Part shown: in pieces, positions 36,137-64,000 of the stretch
How the letters are laid out: the number at the start of each line of letters is the position of its first letter
Position numbering within the stretch: position 1 is the first letter of the stretch
From: Ianthella basta
Lineage: Eukaryota > Porifera > Demospongiae > Verongiida > Ianthellidae
Assembly (NCBI GenBank): GCA_964019415.1
Contig: OZ025872.1
Location: forward strand, 7,767,322 to 7,831,321
Direction of reading: 5' to 3'
Length of the DNA stretch: 64,000 nucleotides
Notes under the pieces: generated by a model
Database searches by the model: none
What the model was told of the DNA's origin: nothing
The model's input: the letters and a program-made list of their open reading frames with translations, nothing else
Made by a program: the position numbers and the translations under genes

Positions 36137-37114
36137 TGGTATGGTATGGTATGGATATCTTATTTCACCTGGGGAAGCCTTTAGCCATGAGGCTACTTTA
36201 CAAGGCACCCAGAACAGTACAGACACAAGCACAGTAGAATAAATAAAGAGGGGTGGGGTGGGGTGAGGGGGAATAAATGAATATAAAATAAAAAGGTCAT
36301 GCATTAATAACAATACAATTAAATTTAAGCATTTAAAATAAAGAGTGAAGAATTGTCATGCAGCCATACACAAGTAATGTGATACAGCAGAGTACATGCA
36401 TATATATGTGAATGTCAGGTGGCGTTAAGTGGAGTAAGTCAGCAAGTGAGATTTGATGGAGCTTGAGATGTTGTTACTCTTGCTAGTTCTGATACTCACT
36501 GGAAGTCCATTCCACCTTAGCACTCCTCTGAAGGCAAACGCCTTCTTCCCAAGTTCGGTCCTCGGGGCACGGATGCCTCTGCAGGAGGCGGACCTGGTGG
36601 CATGTTGATGGGTTTTTGCACATTGCTGGAATAATGCAGACAGATAGGCAGGGCCACGACCAGAGACACTTTGGTAAGCTGCCACAGCTTCACTCACTGC
36701 CCTTCTGGAAGTCAGTGTGGGCCAGTTCAGCTCCCGCTGCATGTCAGTAGCTGAGGCACCCACACGTCTGCGGAGGATGATACGGGCAGCATAATTCTGG
36801 AGATGTTCCAGACTTCTGCTTTGCCCTTGTGTGCAAGTGCCCCAGACTGCATCTGCATAGGTGAGGTGAGGGAGTATGTTCGCATTGTACATGGTGCAGA
36901 GGGCTTGCATAAGTAAGAACCAAGGCAGTCGGCGGAGGAGGCCAATCCCCTTGGCAGCTTTGCTTCGGACAAGGTCAATATGCTGACTCCATGAGAGAGT
37001 GTCACTGATTACCACACCAAGGTATTTGTCATATGTAGAGTATTTAGACTGCACACACAAAATAACACATGATATATAGTCATTTTTCTCCATCAGTGAG
37101 AACATTTTCCCCAC
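36137..37114 (-). mobile_element. 5'-truncated LINE, 3' end of ORF2
   Basis: One minus-strand frame of 229 codons (37114-36425) begins with YLGVVISDTLSWSQHI, the region just after the RT domain in CR1/jockey-like LINEs. It continues with the conserved C-terminal stretch (LPHLTYADAVWGTC, LEHLQNYAARIILRR, RWNGLPVSIRTSKS) and ends in a stop. The RT and endonuclease are missing, as usual for 5'-truncated copies. The 3' end carries a short tandem tail, atggtatggtatggtatgg on the plus strand (36137-36156). No intact function. Confidence 0.85.
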
Positions 37115-38361
<1,247 letters not shown>

Positions 38362-38420
38362 CCAACCAACCAATCCTCCCCCACACACAAGCATGCACAC
38401 ACACACATTCACTAACCAAC

Positions 38421-47234
<8,814 letters not shown>

Positions 47235-47880
47235 CTGTTCAGGAGACACAATGGTGCTTTCATTAAGCACTGATGGAAACACACTCCAATGCAGTAAATA
47301 CGGTACATATATAACGAAAACGTTTATGTACTACGGGCGTACAATGTCTATGGGTATGGATTGATCTACGGTTTCAAGTACGGGCACAGCTGATCTCACG
47401 TACGGGTTGAGAATGAAGCACGTTACTGGCGTACTACGGGCATAGTAAACTCCACCTACGGGCAGTATGTGCAGGAGTAAAGAAGTTCTAACTGCGTGTG
47501 CATTCCTGCCGAACAGTTTATAAAGTGAGGTGCGAGGCGCAGGTGCCATTTCAAGTCTTGAAGACCTTGTGTGCTAAAGGGATGGGCTAGATCTCCGAGA
47601 TTTGATGCTGTGACGCCAGAGTGGCCGTGATGTCACAGACTGCAGTCCTCCATGTATTCAATGGGGTGCTGCCTGCATTCACATGAAACTTTTCGACTAC
47701 ATCTTCAACTGCTGCGGACGTTTTGGAGCCATTCCAACAACTGGTTGTCCTTCTTTTGTTGTGACCGAACTCTCAAGAACATCACAAATGTAACACCAAG
47801 GTATTTAATGAAAGCATGCATTTGTGGATGCACTGTGACTGTTCTTGCTAGCTATGCTACTAGTGGGCCATAGACCAGTA
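47235..47880. other. Upstream of the first gene C exon
   Basis: No start-codon exon for gene C was recognised. The segment 47530-47650 on the minus strand is a diverged copy of the 5' part of the small gene at 49696. Its frame (RHSIKSRRSSPSL then stop, RSSRLEMAP) is broken, so it looks like a pseudogene start. Confidence 0.5.
47530..47650 (-). pseudogene. Inverted, broken copy of the 49696 gene start
   Basis: Minus-strand sequence gtcacagcatcaaatctc followed by ggagatctagc matches gtcacagcatcagatctcc and aagatttagc at 49707 on the plus strand. The peptide RHSIRSPRFSS aligns to RHSIKSRRSSP before a stop. The two copies face each other 2 kb apart. Confidence 0.55.
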
Positions 47881-48364
47881 GTCTCGTGTAGCCCAGACTG
47901 CTTCTCCCCTCCATTTTTAATTAATGACGTCATAGGTCGGGGAGAAGGGTCTGGCCAACAGCCTATACCGTTTTTGTTCTGCATCTCATGGAACCAGATA
48001 GGGGAAATGACAATAAACGTAACTGTGATGGGTACGTGAATCGAAGTGCGAAGCGGATTATAGCGGCTGTTCATTCGCTGATAAGTCTGGTCGTAGTCTG
48101 GTTGCTGCTATCAAGCAACGTCTGAAAGCACTTGCATAGGATCGCTAGAACTCATCGTCTTGTCGCTCCCGGCCGATCTGTAACACTTTCTCGTTAACAA
48201 CGCAACTTTACCATGAATATTGTTATTACCATGGTTACTGAATATTAATGAGCCCTAACTTCCGTGGGACTCAGAACAAAAACAGTATAGGCAGTTGATC
48301 AGACCCATTTCTCCACGATTGCGCAATAATATGTGTGCGGAGAAATAGGGTCTGGAAGCGAGAC
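47881..48364. mobile_element. MITE with ~110-bp terminal inverted repeats, TA duplication
   Basis: The left end gtctcgtgtagcccagac and right end gtctggaagcgagac are inverted and flanked by TA. Further inside, cctataccgtttttgttctg near 47962 pairs with cagaacaaaaacagtatagg near 48268. It shares its left 75 bp with the short MITE at 11371-11453, so that copy is probably an internal-deletion derivative. Confidence 0.8.
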
Positions 48365-48977
48365 TAATAGACCAGAGGGTTACCATGCACAATGAGAGAT
48401 GGACAGCTCTCACGTCTATAGCTAGTCAAATTATAGGCGCCTATGTGTGTTGTTTAGTGACTTGTTATATCGGTCTATGTTACCAAGGAAATTAAGTGCT
48501 CAATATAATGGATTACAGTCAGTGCTTCTTATCAGGGCCTGCCATGTATTTGTTGTTGCTGCCTCCTCAGTAGATGAACTCATTGTGTTGCATGCGCAAT
48601 TATGGAGTGGTGGTGTTTGTGTCGTCATGCACTGTATGTATGTATGTATACATACAGAATCTATGATACCAAGTGTTTCTGTATATAGTAAGTCATCCAT
48701 ACAGTGGCCCTAAGTCATACACACTATTAGGCCGACATAAGCATAATGCTATAGCAATATAAAGTTGTATAAAATATTGTATCAAATTGTGACTAACCCA
48801 CAGCGCATATGGACATTGCCTCAATGCATGCAATGCAAAACTGATTCCTTCTTGACTTATTACATCTTAAGCAACTGGTCATGGCAGGTGGAGTTGTTCT
48901 TCCAACTTGCTTGTTGCTGTAGACATGAGAGGCACACGTCATCGGCAACAAGTAGTCACCCACGGTTGGACCTGGAT
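48365..48977. other. Intergenic, nothing recognised
   Basis: No supported gene. It includes a short gtatgtatgtatacatac palindrome near 48637. Confidence 0.4.
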
Positions 48978-49199
48978 ATGCCCTTTGTGACCCAAGATGG
49001 CATCCTTGGGCTGGTTGAGAAGATGATGATCATGAGAGGTGCAACTGGAGGTGGTGCCAGAGAGGGAGGTGAGGATATTTCCATTCCTACAACTGCTTTA
49101 TCAAGAGACCATGGAGATATTATGGCTCAGATAAACATTGTGGACAAGCTGCGGCAGATGGTGTTGGTTTGTCTACATTTTCGTCTTCATCCCAGCTGA
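48978..49199 (+). CDS. Possible small exon or ORF, function unknown
   Basis: The frame from ATG 48978 reads MPFVTQDGILGLVEKMM, then a Gly/Arg-rich stretch, and ends QINIVDKLRQMVLV.... Composition looks coding-like and the frame is open upstream to 48765, but I recognise no family and found no paired splice sites. It could be an exon of an unrecognised plus-strand gene or chance. Confidence 0.25.
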   Translation: MPFVTQDGILGLVEKMMIMRGATGGGAREGGEDISIPTTALSRDHGDIMAQINIVDKLRQMVLVCLHFRLHPS

Positions 49200-49695
49200 T
49201 GGGCCACGTGCGCCGCCATTTTAACTATGCTTACTGAGTGCATGGCGCGAAGATTAAAGTATGCACCTATAGGGTTAAGTAACTATCAAATAACAGACAG
49301 AATTCGACCATGTGAAATGCATTGTATTCATTATATGTGCAATTGCTACACATGCATTCAACAGGTCCTTCATTCAGATGTACCAGACTTGTGATGAAAG
49401 ATTAAGAACAATGCACTACACACTACAATTCAATACAAACACTATTATGCACTAGACCAAGAGCACACTTGTATAAGTTGTAGGTGACAAGAGCACAAGG
49501 GGAGACTCAGAGGGTATGTGCAATTAATGGCAAAGATATGGTAGGGGGCTGGGATGTTGATCCATGCGGGCTTAGGCCCGCTTTATGGGTCTATGACGCA
49601 GACAGTTTTAAGTTCTGCAAAGATTAGAAGGCGTACAAGCTGTACAATAAGTCAGAGATGTTGCAACGGGCGTGATGACCGCTTTCTGCAACGTC

Positions 49696-50187
49696 ATGGC
49701 CACTCGTCACAGCATCAGATCTCCAAGATTTAGCTCACCCCATGTGCTAAAGCGTTCTTCTCGAGTTGTGCCTGGGAGCTTTTCTTTGTTGTTTCGGATT
49801 GATAGAATTCGAATGAGTAGTCGGTTGGCATCAAAAGCCGCGGGGAAGAAGCAGGTGAGTACACGTACCCTATGTAATTATGTACGTACGTAGCTGAAGA
49901 AGTGATTAACCTACGCTTCCCTAGACAGAGAGCACTCTGACAATTTTAAAGTCGATCTCCTGTGCCCATGTACTTCCCCCACAAATGATCACATGCTTGT
50001 GTTTTGGCCCAACAAAGTCAGCGTGAGTGTTGTCCCTCTGTCAAGCATTGCTGACCCTCCTACTGCTGTTGGTCAAAGGTGCCACATCAGAATTGGCAGG
50101 AAGATGTTCCAGTGTGTGGCTATGGAGATTGGTATATGTACGCTGCTGCTGATTCTACTTTACTATGCATGCCGTGAGACTAGTTGA
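49696..50187 (+). CDS. Small two-exon gene, unrecognised
   Basis: Exon 1 (49696-49854, 53 codons) starts MATRHSIRSPRFSSPHV, is basic and Ser/Arg rich, and ends at a strong donor AAGCAG|gtgagt. A second open stretch on the same strand reads DHMLVFWPNKVSVSVVPLSS, then QRCHIRIGRKMFQCVAMEIG and a hydrophobic end, with TGA at 50185-50187. Joining in frame needs the acceptor agacagagag| (about 49933) instead of the stronger ccctag| eleven bases earlier, so the junction is uncertain. The second part has the alternating-strand look of a small beta domain. I cannot name a family. An inverted, broken copy of exon 1 lies at 47530-47650. Confidence 0.45.
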
Positions 50188-50419
50188 GAAGGTGCAGGGA
50201 CTGGTGGAGTGTGCAGTGTACTTACTACTACCCAATCACTCTGCTAATGTCAGGGCCACGTAAAACCATGGAAGCCTACGTATACATATATATACCTCTC
50301 AGCAACAAGCATAATGGCAAAAGAACTGAATAGAGAACATATGTAGATACATAGCTATCTACAACATAATAAAACTCAGAATACTTATGCAAAATTGTTA
50401 TGTAAGTTTTGTAGTATCC

Positions 50420-51350
50420 TGTTGCACTACCATCACATTTGATGACTGCAGGGATCACTTTCTTAAGTGACCAATGTACTTTCTGCACTTGGCAACTGTC
50501 ACAGTTGCCCAGAAAGCCCTAATGCCATGTATCAGCTCTTGCTTTGTCTTTGGTTTGACTTCTCACTGTATGTACTCCTTAAGCTCATGCCAAAGGTTCT
50601 CAATTGGGTTGAGATCTGGTGATTCAGGTGGAGTGGGCCATCAGTTGATGCCATTCTTCTTGTAGTAGGTCTTTGCCATCTTCGAACAATGCTTGGGGTC
50701 ATTATCCTGCATGAATCGATGTCCATCAGGGTACACAGCATGGATGAAGGGCACAAAGGAATTATGGAGAATGGAAACAAATAGTGGTGCATTCATCTTT
50801 CCTTCGAGATGCACAACATGGTGTGTCCACAACGGCTAATTCCTACCCACATGTGGACTTTGACTGGGTGCTTAGGCCTGGGTTTGTATTGGGGCTTTTG
50901 CCCTCTTTGGTAATAACACGTCCTCTGGTGTGTTTCCATCTGCACGGTGGTTTCGTTCGTGTGTGCCCATCTCTTATCATCTGGTAATAGCTTGTACTCT
51001 TAGATGTTCAGCCTAACTGGTGTCTCCATCTCAAGGCTGTCCTTGCGCTGACTGTGATGCCATTTTTTGCAAGGAGTTTCTGTAGCTCCATTCCAGTGGA
51101 TTCATCATCTTTCTTCATCTGTTCATCGATGATTTGCATCACTGCTGCAGATATCTTTGAACCTTCGCCACTCCATGGTCTGCACAAGATAGTGCCTGTC
51201 TTCTGCATGGTACAGTTTGAGGAACTTGTAGACACCCATTTTGCTGGCTTTGTGTCCTTCTTTAGACAAGCAGTCAGCAATGTACGTGTAACTCTTCCCA
51301 AAGTGGCGATAGAAGAGGATTCTTTGCTTCATGTAGTCGGAATAAACCAT
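50420..51350 (-). mobile_element. Inactive Tc1/mariner transposon
   Basis: A minus-strand transposase is spread over several frames. It has an HTH-like N-terminus (MVYSDYMKQRILFY near 51350, then ASKMGVYKFLK), a second helix domain (ELQKLLAKNGITVSARTALR), and the first catalytic region reading NETTVQ where Asp-Glu is expected (near 50950). The second is FMQDNDPKHCSK (near 50705), and the third PESPDLNPIENLWHELKEYI (near 50600). The last two lie in one frame, but a TGA replaces the Trp codon between them near 50639 and another TGA follows near 50560. The C-terminus ends in the usual CDGSATGY. Terminal repeats were not identified. Mutated catalytic residue and stops mean no active enzyme. Confidence 0.88.
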
Positions 51351-51420
51351 TGAAACTGAAACACTGAATCCTCAAGTATGAACACTCACAGCGAAGCTGG
51401 AAATGGACAAGGATGTCTCT

Positions 51421-51457
51421 GTGGCACCAAAGATCGAGGAGAAAACGGGATAGAAAA
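51421..51457. repeat. 37-bp inverted repeat, left copy
   Basis: gtggcaccaaagatcgagga then gaaaacgggatagaaaac. Its reverse complement lies at about 52575-52612 with only a few differences. Both copies are followed on the inner side by a tgacgtca palindrome. Confidence 0.85.
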
Positions 51458-51517
51458 CACGTGACGTCACAGGTTAAAGCTCGCGATCCCATGATGTAAT
51501 GCATAGTAACCCGGAAA

Positions 51518-52027
51518 ATGGCCACTTCACACATCCATTCCTCAGTACGCGATTGCTATAGCTCATTTTTGCAGTTTGTGAAGTCTCTAAAAGGTGGCAT
51601 TCACTCCAACTCATTCTCCAAGCGTGGAAGGCAGCAGTCTGTTAAGGTGAAGCGACTACTGGAAGCCACAGCAACGCAGGAGCTAAAACCACGGGTGATC
51701 GATTTTGCTTCCGATCTCTTCTGCGTAATCGAGTTGTGCATCAAGACATCCTATGCTACAGAACTAAGATGCAGGGAGTGATTGCCTGTGGCCTTATATC
51801 AGGCTCAGCAAGAAGAAATTACCGATCTGTGGAGACAGGTCCACCGTGACCTGTCTCTGCCAATGCCCGACCCGCTTTGGACTCAGACAGTGAGTCGACT
51901 GGTTTTTGAGGAGCTCCTTGTTGCAACATTGAAGAGCAAGTGCCCGCAACCAAGTGTTCCTGTGACAGAAGCTAAATTTGAAGCAGATCAGGAGAATGTG
52001 CGTAGGTGTCTTGTAGGGTACATATAA
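51518..52027 (+). CDS. Uncharacterised ORF pair, in-frame TGA or 78-bp intron
   Basis: The frame 51518-51781 (MATSHIHSSVRDCYSSF ...) ends at TGA and continues in the same frame to TAA at 52027 (AQQEEITDLWRQVHRDL ... FEADQENVRRCLVGYI). Either the TGA is a disabling mutation, or it is removed by a 78-nt intron with donor TGC|gtaatc at 51725 and acceptor ttatatcag| at 51802, which keeps the frame and gives about 143 aa. The last residues recall the start of a conserved helix found in transposon-derived proteins, so a domesticated or dead transposon gene is possible. It lies between inverted repeats (51421, 52575). Confidence 0.4.
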
Positions 52028-52043
52028 GCTGGCTAGCTAGCTA

Positions 52044-52148
52044 CTAACCGTTGCTGGAACTGCTTGACAGCTTAGGGACGTCAACCTTGGTCACCTCAGT
52101 TGGCTTGCCTTTCTGCTTTCGGTGTGGCAGTTTCTTCTTCCTGCCCAT
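52044..52148 (-). CDS. Short basic ORF on the minus strand
   Basis: ATG at 52148 gives MGRKKKLPHRKQKGKPTEV and 15 more residues to TAG. The context is ggagtaacATGGGCAGG. A donor AACG|gttagt at the very end could extend it. Composition (Lys-rich start, Ser run at the end) is like the N-terminus of a nuclear protein, but there is no recognisable family. It converges on the ORF at 51518. Confidence 0.3.
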   Translation of the reverse strand: MGRKKKLPHRKQKGKPTEVTKVDVPKLSSSSSNG

Positions 52149-53115
52149 GTTACTCCAAAGGGGTCCACAGCAACAAGGCAAGCGAGACCAAGTAATCTGA
52201 CGGTTGCGTGCACCGCAGTCCGGTATTACACTCCAGCACATTCGAAAAAATCGCAGAAAACTGCTACAAGAGAAGCACAGTAGGTACAAAACTTCACCAC
52301 TACAAAGGCTTTTGTGCTTTTGTACCATTTGCGCCGCGAACAAAGGAGAAAGTTAGCGCAAATGATGTCTATTGCGTAGCATACGAGTACTTGTAGTGCT
52401 TCAAGGGGAAATCCCCTTGTACACGGCTACAGACAAGCGCTGGAAGCCCGAAGACTACCGTTTCCATGCTCCTTGACGACGGTTACCTGGCAACCGTTTG
52501 GATCACAAGTTCCAACACGGAAGTAGTGACGTCATTGTATTGCAAAGTATACAATAACGCAATGTAACGCGATCGCGTTTCCTATCCCGTTTTCTCCTCG
52601 ATCTTTGGTGGCACACTCGAAGCGCAACAGCTGCAATTCAGCAAGAAGGAAGCCACAGGCCCAAAGAAGTAGCACTCACAGCGCAAAGAACAATCTCAGA
52701 ATACACCTCAAACACTTTTACACCTGTGGCAAGGTACGTACGGTAGATATGGCATTAAAGGACTGACCTCCTGCTATCGACACCTGCGATAACTGTAGCT
52801 TAGCTGTAGTTTGCCAACGGGAGCGCCTTGTGAGTACGTATGGGATTAACTAGCAAAACATATACTTATAATATGGGTTAACATTCGCGCGTCGGCACAA
52901 CCATAGATAGTAAACATTTTGACACGTACTTACTGCCATATCAGGAATGACACCACTTATACATAGATAATGTAATTGGAAATATTTGTGAGACAAAATT
53001 TTCGCGAATTGCCAGCTGAGCTAAAATTTCGCGTTTTTATTTTCGCGAATGGGGACCTGACTATTTGTATTAGTTATATAGCCAATGCATTTGTATTAGT
53101 TTGAATTCAAGGAAG
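52149..53115. other. CpG-richer intergenic stretch
   Basis: Contains the right inverted-repeat copy (52575-52612), several tgacgtca / cggaag motifs of the kind used by CREB/ATF and ETS factors (52527-52535), and ttcgcgaa-rich sequence at 52995-53055 related to the MITE at 9368. No gene. Confidence 0.45.
52575..52612. repeat. 37-bp inverted repeat, right copy
   Basis: gcgtttcctatcccgttttc then tcctcgatctttggtggc, the inverted partner of 51421-51457. Confidence 0.85.
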
Positions 53116-53292
53116 ATGGCGGCATCGTACGGTTTTGCAAGCTGTGTGCACGGATATCACGTATATCAAGAGATATGGACGGCAACGGAGGGAGAAACAT
53201 TGTTATGCAGCAGGGAGATGCGTAACAGAGAGGTTCCTTTTGCTGTGGCCGTGATGAAGAGTGGCGAAATTGTAGAACATGATACGAGGTAG
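53116..53292 (+). CDS. First exon of a HIRAN-like gene, probably truncated
   Basis: ATG at 53116 in a good start context (aagATGGCGG) gives MAASYGFASCVHGYHVY, then EIWTATEGETLLC and FAVAVMKSGEIVEHDTR. The spacing resembles a HIRAN-type DNA-associated domain seen in many uncharacterised invertebrate proteins (G-x-x-x-Y, then E..L.C..E, then AVAV). The expected segment beyond the HVPR-like end is missing. The frame ends at TAG 53290, but ACGAG|gtagct may be a splice donor. No next exon with matching phase was found; a candidate at 53628-53687 has the wrong phase. Could be a truncated gene or an expressed fragment. Confidence 0.5.
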   Translation: MAASYGFASCVHGYHVYQEIWTATEGETLLCSREMRNREVPFAVAVMKSGEIVEHDTR

Positions 53293-53355
53293 CTAAGCAT
53301 CTCCCAAATGCGGTACGAGGTAGCTAACATCTCCCAAATGCGGTACGAGTTAGCT
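53284..53355. repeat. Tandem 30-bp repeat copying an exon-intron junction
   Basis: The unit acgaggtagctaa(g)catctcccaaatgcggt occurs twice, followed by a partial third copy (acgagttagctta). The first unit straddles the end of the HIRAN-like exon, so the candidate donor g|gtagct is copied. Confidence 0.8.
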
Positions 53356-53910
53356 TAGGGTGCGTGCTGTGCAGTGCCATGTTAATGCGTAGCTATGTAC
53401 AAGACAGGCTTTTACAGTATCATGTACAAGATACATATGAACAAATGGGAAATGTTCGCGAATGATATATTCGCGAAGGTGACGTCATTCGCGAAATTCG
53501 CAAAAATTTTGTCTTGCGAATATTTCCAAGTACACAGTAGTCATACAGTGCTGTGCATGTATATAGACAGAGAGGCTACATTACATTTATAAAAAAGTTT
53601 GTGTACTATATCCATCCATTGTACTAGGTGAGAAAGGTCTTCACGAATTGGTTGAAGTGAACTGTACATACTTTCAAGATGAGTTCTGGTAAGCAACTAA
53701 TGTTAACAGTGAAGAAATGAAACAGCCGATGAGCAGTGATAGCATAAGTAGGACTGGTGCATTTGTATGCTCAAAACAAATTACCAAGAGTTTTAACTTT
53801 CCTTATTAAATAAATTGTAGGTTAGCTAGTTCACTTTGAATAGAGAGCCAAATGACTCATAACACTGATCAGCACACAAAAACAAGCTAATGTCAACAAC
53901 GTGCACTCAC
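53356..53910. other. Spacer
   Basis: Holds ttcgcgaa-rich repeat sequence at 53455-53525 and an exon-like stretch at 53628-53687 (between ttgtactag and gtaagc) whose gene is unknown. Otherwise nothing. Confidence 0.4.
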
Positions 53911-63857
<9,947 letters not shown>

Positions 63858-64000
63858 GACACTGAGCAAAAATTATGTAGCTTAGATAATCATATTTCAC
63901 TAAGAAGTGAAAGGAGACACTGCTAGTTCAAATCATATAGAAATCACCTCTGACCTGCTATGACAGGGAAAGCATGATGGCTTCATTTGTGTGACTTACA
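63858..64000. other. Upstream edge of gene D
   Basis: Only 143 bases remain to the window edge. A cttaca| string at the very end could be part of a splice site on the minus strand (tgtaagt), so an upstream exon may exist outside the window. Confidence 0.35.

Noticed and set aside
36727..37005. Second minus-strand frame overlapping the LINE at 36.1-37.1 kb
   Set aside because: It is a shadow of the LINE ORF2 frame in another register.

Overview
The window looks like animal nuclear DNA, most likely from a sponge or another early-branching invertebrate. Genes are spliced, with short GT-AG introns. One long intron holds a short (CCCTAA)n block. The protein repertoire is ankyrin (ANK) repeats, Roc-COR GTPase, CARD/death-fold domains and TRP-type channel segments, in AT-rich DNA full of small transposons and long (CA)n tracts. 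The species assignment is inference; nothing here names an organism.

Layout. 0.9-5.0 kb (+): gene A, three exons, 378 aa, an N-terminal CARD-like fold and a C-terminal domain I cannot name. 5.5-8.8 kb: a decayed Ty3/gypsy retrotransposon (-) with very short LTRs. 10.25-31.1 kb (+): gene B, 28 inferred exons whose splice phases all agree and whose lengths sum to exactly 1457 codons. It encodes about 14-17 ANK repeats, a linker, six membrane segments with a re-entrant loop, and a C-terminal coiled coil, so it is a TRP-like ANK channel. Its N-terminal half is built from a 405-bp exon cassette (102+204+99 bp) present three times.

31-38 kb is repeat-rich and holds a partial copy of the gene C Roc-COR end and a 5'-truncated LINE. 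38.4-47.2 kb (-): gene C, ANK repeats, Roc, COR, a Cys-rich tail and a death-fold domain. Its introns contain a second LINE, a Penelope-like fragment and a hAT-type MITE. 47-53.5 kb is a patchwork: an inverted-repeat MITE, a small two-exon gene, a broken Tc1/mariner element, an uncertain ORF pair between 37-bp inverted repeats, and the start of a HIRAN-like gene. 53.9-63.9 kb (-): gene D, a Ser/Pro-rich N-terminus and ANK repeats. Its exon sizes, phase-0 boundaries and peptide sequence match gene B's cassette. Genes D and C may be one transcription unit.

The clearest biological theme is a local family of ANK proteins in opposite orientations, built from the same exon modules but with different outputs: a membrane channel (B) and a Roc-COR/death-fold signalling protein (C, perhaps D). 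A CARD protein (A) sits on one side. This fits a locus that diversifies receptors or sensors by exon-cassette duplication and exchange. That role is inference; the exon structure is visible in the sequence.
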